DNA of 64,000 nt from Nannochloris sp. 'desiccata' (lineage: Eukaryota; Chlorophyta; Trebouxiophyceae; Chlorellales; Chlorellaceae): positions 992,001 to 1,056,000 of the forward strand of contig JAGTXX020000015.1 of NCBI GenBank assembly GCA_019044685.2, in the 5' to 3' direction. A program made the position numbers and the translations under genes. The notes beneath the pieces were generated by a model. It saw only the letters and a list, made by a program, of their open reading frames with translations, was not told the DNA's origin and made no database searches. Positions 53,624-63,128 of the stretch are shown piece after piece (within the stretch, counting starts at the first letter, position 1; each line of letters starts with the position of its first letter).

Positions 53624-54439
53624 TCATTTTTTCCACGCCAACAGTAATACTGGGGCAGTCGGTCTATTCAGCACCTTCACCTGCGTAGATACCCAGTATT
53701 TAGGAGGTAATTGCTCCAATAAAGCCGCAACAGCAGAAAACTCCTCCGGACCGCCTTCATGTCCAGTATACGCTAAAATAGAAAGTAAACCCCCTGGATG
53801 AAGCACTTCAAACGACGCTTCAATTGCAGCAAGCGTACTCGTTTGCCGTGTAATCACGTTTTTATCTCCGCCAGGCAAGTAGCCTAGATTAAAGGCAACA
53901 AGTCGGGCAGTATGAGTACCAACAATGTGCTGAAGATTTCTGTGGCATTGAGCTACATAATGCATTTTAGGGCGAGATTCTGGGGATAAACCTTGTTCTA
54001 TTGTACTTATAGTAGATTCTATTGCTGTTTGTTGTAGATCAAAGGCATAGATTTGCCCCGAAGGACCTATTGCTTTAGCTAAAAAGAGGGTGTCGTGGCC
54101 GTTGCCACTAGTGGCATCGACTACTGTGTCGCCTGGACGGAGTATTTGAGACCAGGCGTCGTGTGCCATGTGTGTAAGTCTCGCGTTGGAGAGGAGAGTT
54201 TCGAGTCTAGAAGGCTGTGTAGTAGTGATAGGTGTCGTAGGTGTCGTTGGTAGTGGTGGTGGGGAGAGAGAAGCTGAGATGCCGCTGGTGAAGCAGCGGG
54301 ATGTGGTGTGTGGAGATGTTCGAGATTGCACCTTCCATATCTGCATATTGATATGTTGATTAGAAGATGATGGGTAAGAAGGAATATCTGATGAGGCTTG
54401 ATGCCGCAATTGGCGAGATATTTCTGTAAACATTTGCAA
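53624..54439 (-). CDS. MnmM/YtqB-like SAM methyltransferase
   Basis: A single exon encodes 271 residues. The first 75 residues (Ser/Thr/Pro-rich, few acidic) look like an organelle presequence. The methyltransferase core follows the bacterial YtqB pattern: LTHMAHDAWSQILRPGDTVV, then DATSGNGHDTLFLAKAIG (motif I, about 110), QIYAFDLQQTAIESTISTI, ARLVAFNLGYLPGGDKNVIT and LHPGGLLSILAYTGHEGG. YtqB has been identified as MnmM, which methylates the 5-aminomethyl group of the wobble uridine in some tRNAs; the family has plant homologues. I infer tRNA modification in plastid or mitochondrion. An internal Met (MQIWKV, about residue 32) is an alternative start. Confidence 0.8.
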   Translation of the reverse strand: MQMFTEISRQLRHQASSDIPSYPSSSNQHINMQIWKVQSRTSPHTTSRCFTSGISASLSPPPLPTTPTTPITTTQPSRLETLLSNARLTHMAHDAWSQILRPGDTVVDATSGNGHDTLFLAKAIGPSGQIYAFDLQQTAIESTISTIEQGLSPESRPKMHYVAQCHRNLQHIVGTHTARLVAFNLGYLPGGDKNVITRQTSTLAAIEASFEVLHPGGLLSILAYTGHEGGPEEFSAVAALLEQLPPKYWVSTQVKVLNRPTAPVLLLAWKK

Positions 54440-55194
54440 AATTGTGCTAATTTACCTTGAGAGATGTGATCGGAAACATTGTGAATGTGCGCTGCATTAA
54501 TGTGCGCTGCCGCTTTATATTATTGAATTTATTGAAATTTACCTGCCTTGGAGTCCTAGTTTTAAGCCACTCATCAATGAAAGAAGTGCCGCCGCCGCTG
54601 CCGCTGCTGGAGTTTTGAGACTCCTCAGATTTTGAGAAACTTCAAGGCTTGAAGTTCAAGCTGCGGCCCACACTCTATTATAACGTTTAGATACCTTAAA
54701 TGGAAGGAACATGCACAGCAAGAAAGATCCGGTGTTGGGTAAATAAATAAGCCTCTCCCAATAATAAAATAGGGCAATTAGCTGGTTTATGAGAATTTTC
54801 TAGCAATTCTCAGATGGCGCAAGCCAACCAGAGAGAGATTTACAGCCATATAGCGCGGAGAACGCACCCTACTGCGGGGTATACATTAATTCAAGAGAAA
54901 GCAAGGACAAATAATAGCAGGATAAGAGAATAACGTTAAAAGCTGTAAGAACAGAAAAACCATCAAGCCTATAGCCCCACGTCATCCAAGCCGACACCCC
55001 GTTACCGAAGTCTTCCCCAAAGAGCTTCAGCGCAAGCCAACCAGTTTCAGCCTTTAGTCACCTCTCACCAGGATCCTTTGCTTTTGTTTTTTTTATAATA
55101 CTTTTAATTGCCAAGCGAAGAGTGGAGGTTCTGTGGAAGATCCGCAGAGGTTCTTTGCGCTCTTCCTCGCGATTCTTCGTTATCAAAGATAATC
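54440..55194. promoter_or_regulatory. divergent intergenic region
   Basis: These 755 bp lie between two head-to-head genes. No gene or repeat was recognised. Confidence 0.35.
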
Positions 55195-56328
55195 ATGTTG
55201 CACCGGCCGAGCCACGGCCACCTTGCCATCCTCGCCACAGGCGCAGCAGTGGCTGTAAAAGCTAGAGCCGTCGGGAAGGTGAGAGAGACGCTATTTTCTG
55301 GTTTTTCTCTTTTGCACTCAGATTGTTCTTGAATCGATTGTTTAATTTTATGAGCTTGCTGTTTCATCTTGTAGGTCCATGCGGCTCCATTTTTCAATGG
55401 CTGTCACGCGCTAATGGCATCCGCATCGGTGTGTGCCGGCGGCAACGTTTGCACTAACCCCAACTGCCACGTTCACGGCACAAAATTGACGACCCCTCAA
55501 CTAAAACTCAGGTCGACCTTCAGTCGCTAAAGGTTGCCAGTGATGGAGAATCCTCATGGACGGCACATATTCCCACGTGTGGCAGTATTATTGCTTTAGG
55601 GTCGGGTTTCGCAGCGTTTCTGTACTGTGCCTGGAATCTGGTAAGTGCTTTGTTTTTTGAGGCGGCAGTATTTTGGGTGTTTTATATTTGTCTTGCTATT
55701 CCTTCTGCTACTACAAGACACTTGTTTGTGACTTTGGCGTTGTATTCAAAACATTCTCATTTCATCCTTCTCCTCCCTTCATTTTTTTAGCAAATATCTG
55801 AACCCACTGAAATAGGTAATACTAAGGTCAACATCAACAAGATCATTACAGGAGCTATACTTGGATTTATTCCACCAGTGGGTGGTGCGGTAGGTTTCTT
55901 AGAGGCACGTACGAGTAAATTAGGTAAAGATCTTGAGAAGAAGATGGATCGCAACAAAATAGATCGTCTTGTTGTCAAGATCTACTTGTTCTCAAGATAG
56001 ATCATCTTGTTCTCAAGATCTATTTTGTTGCGATCCATCTTCTTCTCAAGATCTTTACCTAATTTACTCGTACGTGCCTCTAAGAAACCTACCGCACCAC
56101 CCACTGGTGGAATAAATCCAAGTATAGCTCCTGTCATGATCTTGTTGATGTTGACCTTAGTATTACCTATTTCAGTGGGTTCAGATATTTGCTACAAAAA
56201 TGAAGGGACGAGAAGATGGATCGCAACAAAATAGATCTTGAGAACAAGATGGAGAAGATTATGGAGATGCTTATTGCTTTGGGCAAGGACGTGGCGTTTA
56301 TCAAGGGAGCAGATAGCAAGAAAAAGTG
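55195..56328 (+). pseudogene. unknown membrane-protein gene broken by a foldback
   Basis: Exon 1 55195-55278 (MLHRPSHGHLAILATGAAVA), exon 2 55375-55640, exon 3 from 55791. Exon 2 is 266 bp and has frame only if one base is added, most simply to the A4 run 55482-55485: the first part reads CTNPNCHVHGTK and the second IDDPSTKTQVDLQSLKVASD up to SIIALGSGFAAFLYCAWNL, a likely membrane span. Exon 3 continues QISEPTEIGNTKVNINKIIT with a second hydrophobic stretch (GAILGFIPPVGGAVGFL). After KKMDRNKID the reading runs into inverted sequence and stops at 55998-56000. The normal end of the protein (LENKMEKIMEMLIALGKDVA, stop 56326-56328) is still present downstream of the inverted copy. I do not recognise the family. 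Confidence 0.6.
55768..56250. repeat. 198-bp inverted repeat (foldback) inside a gene
   Basis: Left arm 55768-55965 and right arm about 56017-56214 are reverse complements with few differences; paired coordinates add to 111982. The spacer 55966-56016 contains three variants of CTTGTTCTCAAGAT. A third, forward copy of the inner end (GAAGATGGATCGCAAC, then AAAATAGATC) lies at about 56212-56236 and leads into the normal continuation of the gene. The order is forward, inverted, forward, as at 23.6-24.8 kb. The junction sequence ATCTTG-AGAA-CAAGAT can fold on itself. Confidence 0.9.
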
Positions 56329-56689
56329 AACGGGGGGTTGTGTGCGGTGATGAATGATGCTGCATTACAGAGGATGATTCTCTTGCTACAATATTCTTTA
56401 TTTTTTCCTTTCAAAGCATATATCAGGTAGCAAGTTTGGTACACATAATAAATTACATAATTTTCCTTTTTTTTCAGTTTTGGTACTTTACTCTGTATTT
56501 CAGCTCATGTAAATAACGCTAGTTTAGCATTAAGCTGTTGACTAGCTTGCAGAAAATGGCAGGATAATTAACTCTTCGGTAATTGTATGCAAAGCTAAGG
56601 CTGATTGTTGCCAGGCGGCCGTGGTGATGCGTGGACAAATTCCTAAGAGTCCAAAAATGTAAAGGGAAGGCCAGCGCCCCTGCCGAGGG
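56329..56689. other. intergenic, no gene seen
   Basis: This is the 3' flank of the broken membrane-protein gene, leading into a dispersed repeat. Nothing was recognised in it. Confidence 0.35.
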
Positions 56690-56990
56690 ACTCTGAAGCC
56701 AAAAACCCCCTTCTCTTGGCAACACACCATAATATAAACCTATCTCTATCTTCTAGGGTGGCGTACCAAGCCGCATGAGGTATGTTGTCATTCCTTGCTT
56801 CATTGCGGTGAAGACCACGGCCACAAAGTTGGTCTCAGAGCGGGCATCGCCTGTTTCCCAAGGGTCCGCCGTGTTTCCCAGAATTATTAAATTAATATAG
56901 AACACAATGAAGGAGGATCCTGCCCGTTTCCCAGTTGTTCCCAGAGCGTTGTTCCCACTGTTTCCAAACAGCCATGCCAGGCTGCACTCA
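56690..56990 (+). repeat. dispersed repeat, copy 3
   Basis: This copy is related to 27400-27725 and, in part, to 23700-23860 and its inverse. Shared blocks include GCGGGCATCGCCTGTTT, CCCAAGGGTC, TATAGAACACAATGAA and CCTGCCCGTTTCCCAGTTGT. It abuts the 3' end of the LINE remnant, which is read on the other strand. Confidence 0.75.
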
Positions 56991-58310
56991 CTGCCGATGA
57001 TGATCCTTTCTTACACAGTAGGTTAAAAACAGATCCTAGCATTTAAAACCGAGCCCTTCAGATCCAGGTATCCTAGGCGCTCTTTAATTTAAGAGAATGT
57101 GCATGAGCAAGTGAGTAACTAAAAGATGCGACGGGGACCAGAGGGCCAAAGTACTATCGCCCAGTGGGGCATACTTTGGCCACGGCACCACCGCTGGGCA
57201 AAAGAAATTAATTAAGGCACTAGTTCAACGGATTATTATCATTTAATTGTACCAATCCATAGTGGAATAACCATGATCAAGTGGGTGGTGGCACCACCCG
57301 CAGGGTACTGTAGTCAAGGGAGGATATTAAGGGGTGTGTGGGGGGAATATCTTTCACCCAAGGTGGTGAGGGGTGAACGGTGACATAGTCAGCCAAAAGT
57401 TCCCAAAAGTAGGTAATAACATGTCTTGTAATTAGTTGCTGACGTTCAGCAAAAGGTGGGATAGGGGTAGAGCTTTTCTTTGGGTGGGTGTAGACATATG
57501 CCAGTTTTCTGGCGCTATCTAGTGCAGCCACCACTGCAACACACACCACCGACCAGACTGATGATGAAATTCCAGCCATGGGGCGAGCCAACCAGATATT
57601 ATCTCGAGTAATTTGTGTATTAGTTAGTGTATTAATGCGTGCCACCAGGTTTTGAGCAGCAGGACAGTCCCAGAAATGGTGTTTTATATCCGGGCGGTCT
57701 GTGCCGCAGCAACCACATGGGTCATCTTTGTGCAGCCGTGCCGCTGTGGGCAGGCCATTATAGACTAGTCTCCAAAGGGGTTCTTTATATTTATTATTCC
57801 ATCGTATCCTATGGGCCCGACGGAGCATGCTACAAACAGCTTTGGTAGCTGCGTCAGCATTTTCTGCACTTTGATAACAATTTTCTGTGCCTTCGGCCAA
57901 CGCTACATATTGGAGTAATCTGTCACGTCGTCCTTTGACGGGCTGTACATTTCCATTTAGACGCATTTGTCTACGCTCTTCGCTTCCTCTCCATTCTGTT
58001 TGCTCCTGTAAAGACAGAAGCAGGTCCGTAGCAGATTTAACTGAGAGCTTGGTGAGGCGGATAGGTCCGCCAGTAGGGCGTGTCCAACCAACTGGCGCGA
58101 GCATGGCTTTTTGGGAAGCCGTGACTCTATTTGAATTAGGTTGAATGATCTCATTGACGTGTGCAGGTATGTTTATATTATTATGCCTATAGGCCTCAAA
58201 CGCGCTGTGAACCACCGAGCTCGGAGCACTTGTGTGTGCACTTTCCAGCTTGCCGTGCCTGTTGAAGAGCAAGAGAAGCCACATCAAATGCCACAAAATT
58301 CCTTTCAAAA
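56991..58310 (-). mobile_element. 5'-truncated LINE (non-LTR retrotransposon)
   Basis: The minus-strand frame 58308-57277 (343 residues) resembles the C-terminal end of LINE ORF2 proteins, after the reverse transcriptase. It has a zf-RVT-like cluster: KEPLWRLVYNGLPTAARLHK, CGCCGT, then KHHFWDCPAAQNLV. Below 57277 comes a 3' UTR whose parts recur at 14150-14340. The frame is still open over more than 1 kb, so this copy is fairly young. The missing 5' part (reverse transcriptase and endonuclease) and position just upstream of DNA ligase 6 fit ordinary 5' truncation. It cannot move by itself. Confidence 0.75.
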
Positions 58311-58395
58311 TTCACCTTTGGAGATATTTTGATGGTATAGAATATAACTAATAAGCTGATCATGGCGTCGGGCAGAGTTTTTAATTTTTAAGCAG

Positions 58396-61300
58396 ATGAA
58401 TCAGATTCCCCAAAACAAAATCATTTCTCTTGGGAACGCCGCAATTCTCCTTGTGGATGGATTTAACTATACCTCTAAAATACCAGAGGGCACCGACACC
58501 ACATTTTTCCTTACGCATGCACACTCAGGTAAATAATGTGATCTGAGCACATGGCATGCGCTCTCTTTCAATTCAGTCCATTGTTTTACCCCAATATCAT
58601 TTCATCATATTGAAAATTCTGTAGATCACTATACTGGGATCAGAGCCGACTGGAATGCAGGGAAAATATATTGCAGTGAAGTAACTGCAAATCTGGTCGG
58701 CCACATCCTCGGCGTTCCACCTACACAGTTCCACTCTCTGCCCTTAAACAAGCCCACTACCCTACCCAGCGGTATCCAAGTCACACTCATAGATGCAAAT
58801 CACTGCCCTGGAGCTGTTATATTTTTATTCAATCTCCCAGACGGCCGGCGTGTCATTCACACGGGCGACTTTCGGTTCTCTGCTGATCAGATGCTCTGCT
58901 GCCCACACCTTGCCAAGTTTAAAGGAGCTGATGAGGTGTACCTAGATACCACGTATGCTAACCCAAAATTTGTGTTTCCACCTCAAGAAAAAAGTATAGA
59001 ATACGTTGCTAATACAATCTATCATCTCTTACAAGAAGACAAACAGGCATCCCAGCTGCAGCCTTCTTCCCCTACGGCTGCTGCTGCTGCCCTAGATAAT
59101 GAAGAACCGGCTGCTGAACTTTATCGCCCCCACTCTCTAGATAGTCAGCAACAACAGAAACCACATAAACATAGAAGGCTCTTCCTCATTAGCACGTATG
59201 TTATAGGAAAAGAACGAATTCTTCAAGCCGTCTCGAAAAAATGCTCCCTCAGAGTTCATATTTCAGATCGAAAATCTGGCATTATGTCCTGTCTACCTGG
59301 CCTTCCTGAAGACATGTTCACCTCAAATCCACACGAAACGCCTGTACATGTGGTTCCATGGGGCTTTCTCGGCGAGACTTGGCCGTTTTTCCGACCTAAT
59401 TGGAAAGTTCCCTCGGAGTATGCTCAAGCCAAAGGAGCTGAATCTTATGTTGGTTTTGTGCCCACTGGGTGGGTACATGGCATGGCGAAAACACCATTTC
59501 CAGTCGTTACGAAAGGGATACACACTGTCTATTTAGTACCCTATTCAGAACACTCTTCCTTTGATGAATTAATAAAATTTGTTGAGTACTTGCGACCTGT
59601 GAAAGTGGTGCCAACGGTGATTTCAACGAAAGGCGATGATGCTGACAAGGATAAAGCGCTGGATAAGTTGTTAAGAAGGTTTACATTGGTGACTGATCAA
59701 GATGCTGCAAAGGCGAAATTTATTGCCAAGATGGCTGGTGGGGGAGGGGGTGGGGGTGGAAAGAAAATTGGTCGAGGAAAGCCTCAGCTGGGGGAAGATC
59801 ATAAGGGCGGCCGCAGCGGCGGTGGTGGTGGTGGTGGGAACGGCAAGAAAGAAAAAGAAGAGGAGATGCCAATGGAAGGTGGTACTGCTGGCGAGGATAG
59901 TGGAGATGATGGTGATAGTGGTAAAGAAATAGATATAGTTGAGCTCCTTGATAGCGAAGAGGAGGAAGACAGAGAGGAAGAAGAAAAGAAAGAAAAGAGC
60001 GATTTGGAGGTGCTGTTGGGTTTAACAAAAGGAAGTCTAACACCTTTTCAAGCACAACAGCTACTAAAAACTGTCGATGGAGATATTTCGCGTGCTGCTG
60101 ATGTGTATTTCGGAGGCCGCTGGAAGGCAGGAGATACTCGTAATAAAAGGTCTGGTAGTACATGCGCTGTCGCTGTGGCGGCAAAGACTGTGTCGCCTGT
60201 TGGTACTGCTGGTGGAGGAAGCAAGCGCCGTCGTACGAGCGGGGCTGGTGGTAGTGCTGGAATAGATGTGCCTGCAGGACAGCGTTCTATTCTCTCCTTC
60301 TTTGGTGGTACTGGTACTGCAACAGCAACACCCACGGCAGTTTCGCCACGGCCGCCTCCTGTTGTAAATGCCCAACCAGAGAGTCAACAACAACAACAGC
60401 AACAACAGGAACAAGCACCATCACCACCACCACCTCGATCATTACAGCAGCAACAGCAACGTCCTCCGCAATCAACCAACCTTGCGTCTATTTTTCAAAG
60501 ACCTCTCCCTCATTCCTCAATTTCCTCGAAATTAACCACCGCCGCCGCCACTGCTGCTAGAAGAGACGCCGTCGCGCTACCTCTTTCCCAATACCACCCC
60601 ATTCTCAACGCACCGTGGCATAAAGGCCACCCCACCCCCTATCTCCATTTAGCCCGTGCATTTGAAGCAATGGATGCCACAACAAAGAGAATCGCCATCT
60701 CAGATATACTCGCAAACACCTTTCGCTCTGTTTTGATACTCACCCCCGAGGACTTGCCCTCTATAGCGTACTTGGCTGTCGGTAAAATCGCACCAGAGTA
60801 TGAGCAAGGCATGGAATTAAGTCTAGGGGGTAGTACCGTCGCTGCAGCGGTCTCTGAAGCGACTGGGGTTACTCGAAATAAGCTTCGGGAGATGTACAAT
60901 GAGCTGGGTGATCTGGGTGATGTGGCTGCGAAATGTAAACATACTCAAGCGACGCTAGCACGTCCTCTACCTTTAACAGTAGCCGGGGTGCATGCTACTT
61001 TACGTGGGATTGCAGCAGAGCGAGGGCCAGGGGCTGGACGCCGGCGGCAAGCTGCGGTGTTGATGTTGTTGAGGTCTTGCAGGGAAGCAGAAACTAAATA
61101 CCTGGTTAGAACACTCGTACAAGCTTTACGAGTAGGAGCCAATTGGAGATCAGTAGTCCCTGCATTAGCAAAAGCTGTTGTTATTCATAGTATACAAGCA
61201 GAAACCCTTGCAGATTTTTTAGAAAAAGAAGCCTCTCCGTCCACTTCTTCTGCAGCAGCAGCAGGGATAGCTCAACAGCCACAGCCATTGCCAGCGATAC

Positions 61301-62955
61301 CACCCAAAGCACAACTCGATGCAGCAGCCACTGCAGCGATTGCTGCATTCCACGTGTGTCCTAATTTAGATCTTCTTATTGAAGCTATGCATGCTGGCCC
61401 TATGCAAACGCTAGAGGAACGATGTAGATTGACCCCGGGAGTCCCAATTAAACCGATGCTCGCAAAGATTTCTTCGGGAATTGCTGATGCTGTTACGCAG
61501 TTGAAAGGAGCTCCCTTTGTTGCAGAGTATAAATATGATGGTGTGAGAGCACAAATCCATTTGAGTCAAGCGTTGAGTGCATCTGAAAATGCTCGTATGA
61601 CAAAAAATTCCAGTGATCCTAGTCATTCCAATACTGTACTATCTGGTAGGACGAGTGCGAATACCAATACGACTGATAGTAATACTACTAGTACTGCTAG
61701 TACAAGTAGAGTAATGGTCTTTAGTAGAAATTGTGAAGATAGAACCATGTCTTTTCCAGATGTTGCCAAGCAAGTGATCGAAGCTGCTGCGGGTGGGGCA
61801 CAGAGTTGTATTTTAGATGCAGAAGTCGTCGCTGTAGAGCGACACAATAACAATTCGAATACTATTGCCGCATGCCCTACTACTACTCCTACCACTGCTA
61901 CCACTGCTGCGAGTGCTGCTCCTAATGGGACAGCGATTCGATTACGTCCTTTCCAAGATTTAGCCAGCCGTCCACGTGGTCCTGTCGACCTTTCTTCCCT
62001 TACAGTAGACATTTGTATCTTTGTATTTGATATTCTTGAATGTGACGGGGTCAGTTTACTAGGATTACCGTTACGGGAGCGAAGAGCAGCCTTGTTAAAG
62101 GCATTACCTGGGCTAAAGGATGGATATGTGCAGCTCGCTCAAGGGTTCGTAGTGGATGAGCCGGGGGCAGCGGCAGCCGGAGGAGCGGAAGAAGCTGGAG
62201 GTGGTCGTGAAGAAGATGCTAATGCTGGTGATAAATTAGAAAAAGAAGTTATAGATCTTGATGATACTAAGAAAAAGCATAGAGTTTTAATTGATAATGA
62301 TACTACTGCTGCTGCTGCCGCTGCTCAAGGGGAAGAAGAATCTGAAGGCCCACAGCTTGTCGCCAACGTCGAAAGCTGGCTCTTGGAAGCTACCGCCGCT
62401 GGTACCGAAGGCTTGATGTTGAAATCTCTCGATGCTGCCTACCAACCAAGCCGCCGTTCTGAATCCTGGATCAAATTAAAGAAAGATTATTGCCTCGGCT
62501 TACACGAATCGCTTGATTTAGTTGTCATAGGAGCATGGTATGGCTCAGGAAGGAAAGCTGGTTGGTATTCTCCCTTCCTTTTAGGAGTTATTGACCCCGA
62601 GTCTGAAGAAATTCAATCTTTATGCCGGTGTATGAGTGGATTTACCGACGAATTTTACAAAGCAGCAACTGCTCGGTTGAAGCAAACGACCATTCCAAAT
62701 AAAAAATCGTATTACGCGACCCACGAATCCCCCGATGTGTGGTTTAATGCTACAGAGGTATGGGAGATACGAGGAGCTGATTTGACATTGTCACCTGTAC
62801 ATCAAGCGGCTGTGGGCAAAATAGCAGGATCTGAAAGGGGGGTGGGTTTGCGGTTCCCTCGATTTTTGAGGATACGAGATGATAAGTCAATTGATGATGC
62901 AACCACGGCGGATAGTATAGTTGCAATGTATAGCGCACAAGAAAGAAAAGCCTAG
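58396..62955 (+). CDS. LIG6: DNA ligase 6 (SNM1 nuclease-ATP ligase fusion)
   Basis: Two exons: 58396-58528 and 58625-62955 (donor TCAG|GTAAAT, acceptor TCTGTAG|AT), giving 1487 residues; Arabidopsis LIG6 has about 1400. The N-terminal SNM1/beta-CASP nuclease has FFLTHAHSDHYTG spanning the splice (about 37-49), DANHCPGAVIF and HTGDFRF. A Gly/Lys/Glu-rich linker follows, with a UBA-like three-helix segment (about 502-541, SLTPFQAQQLLKTVDGDISR) and a canonical PCNA box, GQRSILSFFGG (about 595). The ligase half has a DNA-binding region and the nucleotidyl site EYKYDGVRAQIH (Lys about 1011), FSRNCEDRT, EGLMLKSLD and SWIKLKKDY. LIG6 is a plant-lineage ligase linked to seed longevity and end-joining repair. 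Poly-Gln, poly-Ala and Asn/Thr-rich inserts enlarge the ligase domain. Confidence 0.93.
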
Positions 62956-63128
62956 TGGGAAAAACTGAATCCCCTCTGCTTTTCTTTTTAGAAATTGAAT
63001 GATCTTTTTCCCCCGCCAGTTCCTAAATTTGATATACTTCATAATAATCTCTCAGAATAAAACTCTTTACATTTAATTAGATATCTTAACAAAGGAAGAG
63101 TACTACTACCAAAAGTAATGTCTATGTA

